This document shows, piece after piece, positions 35,694 through 47,600 of a stretch of 64,000 bases of DNA. Made by a program: the position numbers and the translations under genes. The stretch lies in the NCBI RefSeq assembly GCF_002024165.1, contig NZ_MWQN01000003.1, positions 558,001 through 622,000 of the forward strand. Direction: 5' to 3'. The notes below the pieces were generated by a model. The model made no database searches. It had not been told where the DNA came from and saw nothing but the letters and a program-made list of their open reading frames with translations. Every line of letters begins with the position of its first letter. Position 1 is the stretch's first letter. The DNA comes from Embleya scabrispora (GTDB lineage: Bacteria; Actinomycetota; Actinomycetes; Streptomycetales; Streptomycetaceae).

Positions 35694-38600
35694 CGTCCAC
35701 GCTCTCCAGGGGTCGGGGGTCCGGATCGATCGGCGGCCGACGGGTCCGGCGGATCGGGCGCGAACCGGTCCGGCCGGTCGGCGGCCCACGGGTCCGGCTG
35801 TTCGCCGGGTCGGTCCAGGCCCAACTCCTCGTCGAGCAGGGTGAACATCTCGTCGTCGGTCACGTCGTCGAAGCCGCCCGGTCGCTCGTCGCCGGCGCCG
35901 TCGGCGGCCGGTGCCGTCCCGTTCGGCGTCGCCTCCAACCGCCACACCAGTTCGCGCAGTCGGCGCAGCACCGACTCCCGTTCGTCGTCCGCATCCGGGG
36001 GCGTTTCGGCGAACGCCGCCTCGAACCGCGCGAGTTCTCCGAGCAGCGGCGCCGGTGCGGACTCCGGTACCGGATCCAGTGCCTCGTCCAGGAACCGGGC
36101 GAGTGCCCGGGGGGTCGGACAGTCGAAGGTCACCGTCGTCGGCAGGCGCAGTCCGGTGGCGACGCCGAGCCGGTTGCGCAGTTCGACCATGGTCAGCGAG
36201 TCGAAGCCGGACTCCAGGAAGCCGCGTTCGGAGGAGATCGCGTCCATCGAGGCGTGCCCCAGGACCAGGGCGCTGTGCCGACGCACGAGGTCGACCAGGA
36301 TGCGCTCGCGCTCCGCCCGGGAGCGTCCCGCCAACTGCCCGGCGAGCGCCGGTTCCGCGTGGGCTTCGGCCGTGACGGCCCGCCGCAGTGGAGCACGCGC
36401 CAGGGCGCGCAGGGGCACCGGCAAGGTGCCCTGCTCGGCCGCCGTACGCAGGGCGCCGAGGTCGAACCGCACGGCGGCCGAGCTCGCCTGCGCCGTCCTC
36501 AGAGCGGCGTCCAGCAGCCCGAGGCCCTGTTCGGCCGTCATGGCGACGATGCCGGAGCGGCGCATCCGGGCGAGGTCCCGACGGCCCAGGTGTCCGGTCA
36601 TGCCGCTCGCCGCACCCCACAGGCCCCAGGCCACGGAGACGGCGGGAAGGCCGCCGGCCTGCCTGCGCGCGGCGAGCGCGTCCAGGAAGGTGTTCGCCGC
36701 CGCGTAGTTGGCCTGCCCCGGACCACCGAGCACTCCGGCGATCGAGGAGAAGAGCACGAAGGCGGCGAGGTCGTGGCCGGCGGTCGACTCGTGCAGGTTG
36801 ATCGCGCCGTCGACCTTCGCCCGCAACACCCGCTCCACGTGTTCGGAGGTCATCGACTCGACCGGCGCGTCGGCCAGGACGCCGGCGGTGTGTACGACTC
36901 CGGTGAGCGGGGCGGATTCGGGGATGCGCGCGAGCACTTCGGCGAGGGCTTCGCGGTCGGCCGCGTCGCACGCCTCGACGACCACCCGCGCCCCGAGAGC
37001 GCCCAGTTCGCACACCAGCTCCGCCGCACCCGGCGCGGCCATGCCGCTGCGGCTGAGCAACACCAGGCCGCGCACCCCGTGTTCGGCGACGAGATGCCGG
37101 GCCACCAGGGCGCCCAACGTGCCCGTACCACCGGTGATCAACACCGTCCCGTCCGGATCCCACGGCACCGGCATCCGAAGCACCAACTTGCCCGTATGCC
37201 GCGCCTGCGCCATGAACCGAAAGACCTCCGGCGCCCGCCGCACGTCGAAACACCGCACCGGAACCGGCGACAACACTCCCGACGCGAACAGCGCCGAGAG
37301 TTCGCCGAGCATCACCGCGATCCGCTCCGGCCCCGCCTCCAACAGGTCGAACGGCCGATACACAACGCCCGGAAACGCGGACTCCACGGCGTCCCCGTCC
37401 CGGATGTCGGTCTTCCCCATCTCGATGAACCGGCCGCCGGCACACGTCAGTCGCAACGACGCGTCCACGAATTCGCCCGCCAGCGAGTTCAACACCACGT
37501 CCACACCACGACCGTCCGTCGCGGCCCGGAACTCCTCCGCGAAGTCGAGCGTCCGCGAATCCCCGATGTGCGCGTCGTCCAACCCCAACGACCGCAGCAC
37601 ATCCCACTTGCCACGACTCGCGGTGGCAAACACCTCGGCACCCAGGTACCGGGCGATCCGCACCGCCGCCATCCCCACCCCACCGGACCCGGCATGGATC
37701 AGCACCGACTCACCGGCCCGCAGACCGGCCAACTCCACCAACCCGTGATACGCCGTCAGGAACACCACCGGTACCGACGCCGCCTGCTCCCAGGACCATC
37801 CCGTCGGAATCCTGGCGACCGTCCGGTGATCGGCGACGGCGTGCGACCCGAACGCCTCGGGGAACATCCCGAAGACCCGGTCGCCGACCGCGAAGTCGGT
37901 CACCCCCGGACCCACCTCGGTCACCAGGCCCGAGCCCTCGCCGCCCATCGACGCGCCGGCCTCCGGGTACATGCCCAGTGCGATGAGCACATCGCGGAAG
38001 TTCAGCCCCGCCGCCCGTACCGCGATCCGCAACTGCCCGGATCCCAAAGGCTCCAGGGCCTCCGGCGCCGGCACCAGCGCCAGGTCTCCCAGCGTCCTGC
38101 GCGAGATCGCATCCAGTCGCCACGGATCCGCCGGCGGTGTCAGCGTCCCGTCCCGATCCGCCCGAACCAGCCTCGGCGCGAGCACGACGCCCGACCGCAC
38201 GGCGACCTGGGTCTCCCGCGCCGCCAGTGCCGTGCCTGCCACCTCGAAGGGGTCGGCCGCATCGGCGTCGACATCCGGGTCGAGATCGATCAGCAGGAAT
38301 CGGCCCGGGTGTTCGTGCTGCGCCGACCGCACCAGCCCCCACGCGGGAGCGTGTACGAGATCCGACACCGCGTCACCGGATGCCGTCGCCACCGCCCCGC
38401 GCGTGACCACCACGAAGCACGACGTGGCCGACGCGGCGGTCAGCCAACCCCGCATCTCCGTGAGCACGCGGACGGCCGCCGCCTCGACGGCCGAGGCGAG
38501 ATCCGCGCCCGCCGCCGGGATCGGGGGGCAGGTGTGGATGGTCAGGTCCGGGTGCGGATCGGGCCGGTCGCTGTCCGGAGCGGGCGGAGCGACGGGACTC

Positions 38601-41600
38601 CAGACCACCGAGTACAGGGAATCCGCCGCCGAGCCGGCGCTCGACCGGGCCCGGTCGACGGCGCGCAGTTCGAGCGCCTCGGCCGAGAGCACCGGCCGCC
38701 CGGTGCCGTCGGCGGCCTGCACGACGATCCGATCGGGATCGCCGTCGACCGGCGCCAGCCGCACCCGCAGCACCGACGCCCCGACCGCATGCACCGTAAG
38801 CCCCTGCCACCCGAACGGCAGCCGCATCGTGCCCGTCGGAGCCGCATCGACGTCGGCACCGACAAGGCCGTGCAACGCGGCGTCCAGCAGCGCGGGGTGC
38901 ACCGCGAAACGGCCCGCCTCGCCGCGGAGTTCGTCCGGCAACCGCACGTCGGCGAACAACTCGCCGTGCCGGCCCCGGTACAGCGCCCGCAGCCCCCGGA
39001 ACGCGGGCCCATAACCGTATCCGCCGTCGGCGGCACGAGCGTAGAAGCCGTCGAGGTCGACCGGTCGCGCACCGGGCGGGGGCCACGCCACCAGGTCGAA
39101 CGCCGCGTCGGTGACCGTCTCGGCCAGGAATCCGGCGGCGTGCCGGGTCCATTCGCCGTCCTCGCCCGACGCCTCGTCCCGGGAGTACACCGCGATCGCC
39201 CGGCGACCGTCGGCGGCCGGCGACTCCACCCGCACCTGAAGGGCGCACGCGCCGTGCTCGGGCACCACGAGCGGCGTGTGCAGCGTCAGTTCGTCGACGC
39301 GTCCGCAGTCCACCCGATCGCCCGCCTGAACGGCCAGGTCCGCAAACGCGGTCCCGGGCAACAACACCGTCCCCGCGACGGCGTGATCGCGCAACCACGG
39401 CTGGGCCCGGAGGCAGATCCGGCCGGTCAGCACGACCTCGTCGGCCCCGGCCAGGCGTACCGTCGCCGCGAGCAACGGGTGACCGGCCGCGACCAGTCCG
39501 AGCCCGGCGGCATCGACCGGTGTGCCCGCCACGTCGTCGAGCCAGTAGTGCCGACGCCGGAAGGCATGGGTGGGCAGATCGAGGTGCCCGTGCACGGTCG
39601 GCGCGAGCACCGCCGACCAGTCGATCGAGCAACCGCGTACATGGGCCAGCGCGAGTGCCGTCGACAACGCCTCGTGCTCCGGGCGGTCCCGGCGCAGCAC
39701 GGAGCCGGCGGCAACGTCGGGCGTGCCGGTCTCGATCCCGGTCCACGCGGCAAGACAGTCCTGCACCAGGGCGGTCAGCACCCCGTCCGGCCCCAGTTCG
39801 AGGAAGGTTCCCACGCCCGCCGCGCGCAGTTCCCGCACACCGTCCGCGAAACGCACGGCTCCGCGCACCTGCCGTACCCAGTAGTCCGGTTCGGTCAACT
39901 CCTCGGCGCTCGCGAGCCGTCCGGTCAGGGTGGAGACGATCGGCAGTGTGGGTGGGCCGAAGGTCACCCCCTCCAGCACGCCCCGGAATTCGGCCGCCAT
40001 CGCGTCCATCCGCGGCGAGTGGGACGCGCGGCTGATCGTCAATCGTTTGGTCTTGCGTCCGCGCGCCGCGAACTCGGCCGCCACCCGGAGCACCGGCTCC
40101 TCGTCACCGGAGATCACCACCGACGTCGGACCGTTCAGTGCTGCGATCCCCGCCGTGTCGCCGACACCCGCCGTCTCCAGCGCCGCCGTCACCTCGTCCT
40201 CGCCGGCCTGTACCGCGACCATCGCGCCACCGGGTGGAAGCGCCTGCATCAACCGCCCACGCGCCGCGACGACCTCGGCGGCGTCCGCGAGCGACCAGAC
40301 ACCCGCGACATGCGCGGCGGCCACCTCTCCGATCGAATGCCCCAGCAGGAACTGTGGCCGCAGGCCGAAGAATTCGAGCAACCGGAACAGCGCCACCTCG
40401 ATCGCGAAGAGCGCCGCCTGGGTGAACACCGTCTCGTCCAGCAGTCCCGCGGTGCCCTCCGCCCCGAACACCACATCCCGCACCGAATGCGCGACATGCC
40501 CGGCCAGTCGGCGATCCAACTCCGCTGCCGCGGCGTCGAAGCTCGTCGCGAACGCCGGAAAGACGGCGTGCAGTTCGCGCCCCATCCCGACCCGTTGACT
40601 CCCCTGCCCGGCGAACAGGAACGCAAGCTCCCCCGCCCCGAGCACCGATCCCCGGACGACGCCCGTCCCGAACTCGCCCGCCGCCAGCGCATCCAACCCG
40701 CCCGACAGCGCGGCACGCGTGGAACCGACCACCACGGCGCGCTCCTCGAGCGCCGCACGCGAGCCGGCCAGCGCCGAGGCGACCGCGGCAAGGTCGAGTT
40801 CGGGATTCTCGTCCAGATAGGCGGCCAGAGTCGCCGCCTGGGCACGCAGGCCTTCGTCGGACCTCGCCGAAACGTGCCAGGCGAGGATCCGTTCGCCGGC
40901 CGTGACTTCGGTCGCCTCCGCGACGAACGCCGGTTCGGGTTCCTGCTCCAGGAGAACATGGGCGTTGGTGCCGCTCGCGCCGAACGACGAGACACCGGCC
41001 CGGCGGGGGCGCCCGCTGTCGGGCCACTCGCGCGCCTCGGTGAGCAGTTCGACCGTGCCCGCCGACCAGTCGACGTGCGGGGACGGCTCGTCGCAGTGCA
41101 GCGTCCGGGGCAACACGCCCGCGCGCATCGCCATCACCATCTTGATCACCCCGGCCACCCCGGCGGCGGCCTGGGCGTGGCCGATGTTCGACTTCAAAGA
41201 CCCCAGGTACAGCGGCCGTTCGGCGCTGCGCCCCCGACCGTAGGTGGCGATCAGCGCCTGGGCCTCGATCGGATCGCCGAGCGTGGTACCGGTACCGTGT
41301 GCCTCGACCGCGTCGACGTCGCCGGCCGACAGCCCCGCGTTCGCCAGCGCCTGCCGGATGACCCGCTGCTGCGCCGAACCGTTCGGCGCCGTCAGCCCGT
41401 TGCTCGCCCCGTCCTGATTGATCGCCGTACCCCGCACCGTCGCCAACACCCGATGCCCGCGCCGCCGCGCGTCGGACAACCGCTCCACCAGCAGCACACC
41501 GACACCCTCCGACCAGCCCGCGCCGTCCGCCGCGGCCGAGAACGCCTTGCACCGGCCGTCCGGCGCCAACCCCCGCTGCCGACTGAACTCGACGAAGACC

Positions 41601-44600
41601 TGCGGCGTGGCCATCACCGTCACGCCACCGGCCAGCGCCATCGAACACTCCCCGTTGCGCACGGCCTGAGCGGCCAGATGCAGCGCGACCAACGACGAGG
41701 AGCACGCGGTATCCACGGTCACCGCCGGGCCCTCGAACCCGAACGTGTAGGCGATCCGTCCCGAGGCGACGCTGCCGGAGTTGCCGAGCAGCAGGTAGCC
41801 GTCCACACCCTCGGGTACCTTCCGCATGCCCGACGCGTAGTCGTGGTACATCACCCCGACGAATACGCCGGTTCGACTGCCGCGCAGCGTGCCGGGATCG
41901 ATCCCGGCGCGCTCCAGCACCTGCCACGAGGTCTCCAGCAACAGCCGCTGCTGCGGATCCATCGCCAACGCCTCGCGCGGCGATACGTCGAAGAACCCGG
42001 CGTCGAACTGCCCGGCTTCGTGCAGGAATCCGCCCTCGCGGGCGTAGCTCTTTCCGGAGGCCGCCGGGTCGGGGTCGTACAGGCCGGCCAGGTCCCAGCC
42101 GCGGTTGGACGGGAATGGCGAGACGACGTCCCGGCCGTCGGCGACCAGGCGCCAAAGGTCCTCGGGCGATTCCACTCCGCCGGGGTAGCGGCAGGCCATC
42201 CCGACGATGGCGATCGGGTCGTCGTCCACCGGCGCGGCGGGCGCCATGGTGGGCGGCGCGTCCCGGGTGCCCACGAGTTCCCGGCGGACCTCGCGCAGCA
42301 GTGCCGCCGGTGTGGGGTGGTCGAAGACGAGGGTGGCGGGCAGGCGCAGGCCGGTGGCCGTGTTGAGCCGGTTGCGCAGGTCGAGGGCGGTCAGCGAGTC
42401 GAAGCCGAGCGACTTGAAGGTCGCGGTGAAGACGATGTCGGCATCCGTGGGGAGGCCGAGTACGGCCGCCACGTGTTCGCGGATCACCGCCGCCAGGGCC
42501 CGATCCCGCTCGGCCTCCGGCAGCGCGCCGAGCCGCTGGTCGGGCGCGGGCCCCGACCGGAGGGCGCCCGCGGCGGCCGCGGCGGGGCGGGCCGGAGCGC
42601 GCACGAGATCGCGCAACATGCCCGCCGGCACGCCGCTCCCGGCGCGGGCACGGAGCGCGGGCGGGTCCAACGCGGCCGGGACCAACAGGGCCTCCGTCGA
42701 ACCGAGCGCGGCGTCGAAGAGGCGCAGGGCCTGCTCCGTGGCGAGCGGTCCGATGCCGAGCCGGCGCATACGCTGCCGGTCGGCGTCGCTCATCGCACCC
42801 GTCATCCCGCCGGCCTCGCCCCACAACCCCCAGGCGAGCGAGGTGGCCGGGAGGCCGGCGGCGCGACGGGCGTGGGCGAGTGCGTCCAGGTAGGTGTTCG
42901 CCGCCGCGTAGTTCGCCTGACCCGGACCGCCCAGGATGCCGGCGATCGAGGAGAAGAGCACGAAGGCGGCGAGGTCGTGGCCGACGGTCAGCTCGTGCAG
43001 GTTGACCGCGCCGTCGACCTTGGCGCGCAGCACGGCGTGCAACCTGTCGTCGGTCATGGCCGCGACCAGACCGTCGTCCAGCAGTCCGGCGGCGTGTACC
43101 ACACCCGTCAGCGGGACCCGCAGGCGATCCAATACCCCGCGCAATACGTCCCGATCGGCCACATCACCCGCCTCGACCACCACCGACGCACCCAGCGCCG
43201 CCAACTCCTCGATCAACTCGGGGACCCCGGGGGCCCGTTCACCCCGCCGGCCGAGCAGCACCAGATTGCGCACCCCGTGCCGCGAGACGATCCGCCGGGC
43301 CACCAACCCGCCCAGCAGGCCGGTGCCGCCGGTGATCAGGACCGTCCCGTCACCGAAGCGACCCACTGCCTCGACGGGGGAAGCGGCGTGCCGGACCAAT
43401 CGCGGCACCGAAACCGCGCCCCCGCGTACCGCCGACTCCCTTTCCCCGGACGCCAGTACGCTCGGCAGGGCGGCCGTCCACTCCGCGTCGTCGACGTCCG
43501 TCACGACGAAACGATCGGGGTGCTCGGTCGCCGCCGACCGCATCAACCCCCACACAGCCGACGCCGCGAGGCCCGGCAGCGCCGAGGCTTCCGACCCCGT
43601 CGAGACACCCACCGCACCCCGCGTCACCACGACCAGTCGCGCCCCGGCGAACCGTTCGTCGGCAAGCCACTCCCGCACCACGGACGACACCCGAACCGCC
43701 ATCCGATGGGCCGCCATAGCCCTGTCGTCGTCCGCCGTCGAGTCGGCGAAACAGGGCAGGACAACCACCTCGGGTACGCCGTCCGCAGCCACCGCCCCGA
43801 GATCGGGGGCATCCGCGCCGAGTACCCGGATCGCACCGGCGAAGGCGGCATCGACCCCACCGGCCGGAACCCACTCGACGCGGTACAGATCGTGTTCCGC
43901 GGCGGGCCGCGCGGCGGCAAGCACGTCGTGGGCGATCGGGCGCAACGTCAGCGCCTCGATCACGGCGACCGGACTCCCGCTCGCATCGGCCAGCGACACC
44001 CGGACGCCGTCCGGCCCGGAGGGGGACAGCCGTACCCGCAGGTGGGAGGCGCCGCTCGCGTGCAGCGTCAGCCCCTTGAAGACGAACGGCAACAGCACCC
44101 GCTCGCCGCCCGGGGACAGTGCGGCGTGCAACGCGGCGTCGAGCAGCGCCGGGTGCAGTCCGAAACGGCCCGCATTCGCCGCTTCCTCATCGGGCAGCGC
44201 CACCTCGGCGTACGTGTCGTCGCCCACCCGCCATGCGGCCCGCAGGCCCTGGAACGCGGGCCCGTACGCATAGCCGCCGCGCTCCAGGTCGGCGTGGAAG
44301 GCTTCGAGATCCACCGGTTCCGCACCGGTCGGCGGCCAGGTCTCCGACCCGAAGGACGCGGTTTGCGCCGATCCGCCTGCCGAGAGCGTCCCGACGGCGT
44401 GCCGGGTCCAGTCCGACGCCGCCTCGTCCGCGCTGCGGGCGTACACGGCGACCGAACGCAACCCGTCGGCTTCGGCCGCGCCGACCACGACCTGGATCTC
44501 CAGCGCGCCGTGCTCGGGGATCACCAGCGGCGCCTCCAGCGCGAGTTCGGCGAGCCGACCGCAGCCGACCTCGTCCCCCGCCCGGATCGCCAGTTCCACG

Positions 44601-47600
44601 AACGCCGTACCCGGCAACAGCACCGTCCCGGCAACCACGTGATCCCCGAGCCAGGCGTGCGTGGACAACGACAGTCGTCCCGTCGACAGGACTCCCCGCC
44701 CGTCGCCGAGCCGCACCACCGCTCCGAGCAGCGCATGGCGCGCCGAGGCCTGACCGAGGCCGCGCGCGTCACCGTGGGACGCCGAACGGGCCGCCCAGTA
44801 TCGGCGACGCCGGAAGGCGTAGGTCGGCAACTCGAGGTCCAAGGAGGCGGGTTCGCCCACCAGCGGCGACCAGTCCACGGCGAGCCCGTTGACGTGCGCC
44901 TCGGCGAGTGCCGCGGTGAAGCGCTCCGGGCCGCCCTCACCGCGCCGCAACGTCCCCAGCACCACCGCCTCGGCCCCGGCGGCTTCCACCGTGCTCTCGA
45001 TCGGCGTGGTCAACACCGGATGAGCGCTCGCCTCGACAAACGCATCGAACCCCTGAGCCAACAGCAACCGCACGGTCTCCTCGAAACGCACCGTGCGCCG
45101 CAGATTGGCATACCAGTAGTCGGCGTCGAGGGCCGTGGACTCCAGCCGTTCGGCGGTCACCGTCGAATAGAACGGCACTGACGGCGCCACCGGATCGATG
45201 TCCGCCAACTCGGCGAGCAGCCGGTCCCGGATCGACTCCACCCGCTCCGAATGCGACGCGTAGTCCACCGGCACCCGACGCGCCCACACCCCCCGCGCCT
45301 CACACACCGCGACCAACTCGTCCACCGCACCCGCATCACCGGACACCGTCACCGACACCGGCCCGTTCACCGCCGCGACCGACAACCGCTCCCCGAACGG
45401 ACCCAACAACGCGACCACGTCCGCATACGCCAACGACACCGACACCATCGCCCCGGAACCCGCCAACACCCCCAGCGCCCGGCTCCGCAACGCCACCACC
45501 TTCGCGCCATCCGCCAACGACAACGCCCCCGCCACACACGCAGCCGCGATCTCCCCCTGCGAATGACCCACCACCGCACCCGGCACCACACCGAACGAAC
45601 ACCACAACTCCGCAAGCGAGACCATCACCGCCCACAACACCGGCTGCACCACCTCCACCCGGCCCTGCCACACCCCCGACCCCGACCGCAGAACCGACAC
45701 CAACGACCAATCCACAAACGGCCCCAATGCCACCTCGCACTCCGCGATCCGCGCGGCAAACACCGGGAACTCGTCAAGCAACCCCGCGCCCATCCCCACC
45801 CACTGCGACCCCTGCCCCGGAAACACCAACACCGTCCGCCCCGAAGAGCGAGCCATGCCCGAGACAACGCCCGGAAGGGGCTTCTCCGCACTCAACGCCG
45901 CCAATCCGGCGACGAGTTCGGCCCGGTCCGAGGCCATTACGACGCCCCGGCGCGCCAGCAGCGATCGCGACGTGATCAGGGCCGACGCCAAGTCGGCCGG
46001 CCCGAGATCGGGTTCGTCTCCGACGAACCGCGCCAGTCGGGCCGCCTGCGCCCGCAGACCGTCGCGGCCGTGCCCGGACACCACGAAGGGGAGCAGCGCG
46101 CCCGTACGCGAATCGGGCGGTGGCACCGCCCGCACGCTCTCGGCCGCCACCTGTTCGACGATCACGTGCGCGTTGGTCCCGCTGATCCCGAACGACGAGA
46201 TCCCGGCCCTGCGCGGACGGCCCGCCTCGGGCCACTCCCGGGCCCGGGTCAACAACTCCACCGCACCCGCCGACCAGTCGACGTGCGCGGACGGCTCGTC
46301 GGCGTGCAGGGTCCGCGGCAGTACGCCCGCGCGCATCGCCATCACCATCTTGATCACCCCGGCCACCCCGGCGGCGGCCTGGGCGTGGCCGATGTTCGAC
46401 TTCAAAGACCCCAGGTACAGCGGCCGTTCGGCGCTCCGTCCCCGACCGTAGGTGGCGATCAGCGCCTGGGCCTCGATCGGGTCGCCGAGCGTGGTACCGG
46501 TGCCGTGTGCCTCGACCGCGTCGACGTCGCCGGCCGACAGCCCCGCGTTCGCCAGCGCCTGCCGGATGACCCGCTGCTGCGACGAACCGTTCGGCGCCGT
46601 CAGCCCGTTGCTCGCCCCGTCCTGATTGATCGCCGTACCGCGCACCGTGGCCAACACCCGGTGCCCGTGCCGCCGCGCGTCGGACAACCGCTCCACCAGC
46701 AGCACACCGACGCCCTCCGACCAGCCGGTGCCGTCCGCCGCGGCCGAGAACGCCTTGCACCGGCCGTCCGGCGCCAACCCCCGCTGCCGACCGAACTCGA
46801 CGAACATGCCCGGGGTCGACATCACCGTTGCTCCGGCCGCCAACGCCATCGAGCACTCGCCGGCGCGCAGGGCCTGCGCCGCGAGGTGCAGGCCGACCAG
46901 CGACGACGAGCACGCCGTATCGACCGTGACGGCCGGCCCCTCGAAGCCGAACGTGTAGGCGAGCCGTCCGGACAGGACGCCGGCGGCGCTGCCGGTGAGC
47001 CGGTAGCCCTCGGAGCCGTCGACGGCCGCGTCGAGCCGGGCGCCGTAGTCCTGGCCCATCGCGCCGACGAACACACCGGTCCGACTGCCCTTCAGGGCGG
47101 CCGGGTCGATCCCGGCCCGTTCGAAGACCTCCCACGAGGTCTCCAGCAACAGCCGCTGCTGCGGATCCATCGCCGACGCCTCGCGCGGCGAGATCCCGAA
47201 GAAGTCCGCGTCGAAGTCGGCGGCGCCGGCCAGGAAGCCGCCGTACCGGACGTAGCCGGTACTCACGAAGCCCGGATCGGGGTCGGCATCCGGGTCGTGG
47301 AGCGCCGCCGGGTCCCACCCCCGGTCGTCGGGGAAGGGCGTGATGGCGTCGCCGCCCGCGGCCACGAGTCGCCACAGGTCCTCGGGGGAGGTGATGCCGC
47401 CGGGCAGCCGGCAGGCCATGCCGACGATGGCGATCGGGTCGCTGTCGGTCGGCTGTTCCGCCGCCGTTTCCAGCTCCGGCCGCTCGGGATCGGGTGCCGT
47501 GTCGAGGAGCAGGCCGGCCAGATGCCGTGCGACCGCGACCGGTGTGGGGTGGTCGTATGCGAGCGTCGTGGGCAGCCGCAGTCCGGTGTCGGTGTTGATC

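Noticed and set aside
35694-37607. In-frame extension of the module 3/4 gene upstream of 35693, and likewise of module 7 upstream of 15681
   Set aside because: The extra residues are frame shadows of the neighbouring PKS gene. The ATGA overlap at 35690-35693, and the upstream gene stop at 15690, set the limits.
36254-45181. A 2975-codon open frame on the plus strand opposite the loading/M1/M2 gene
   Set aside because: This is the same artefact: a low-complexity Arg/Gly/His translation fully overlapping a recognised PKS gene.
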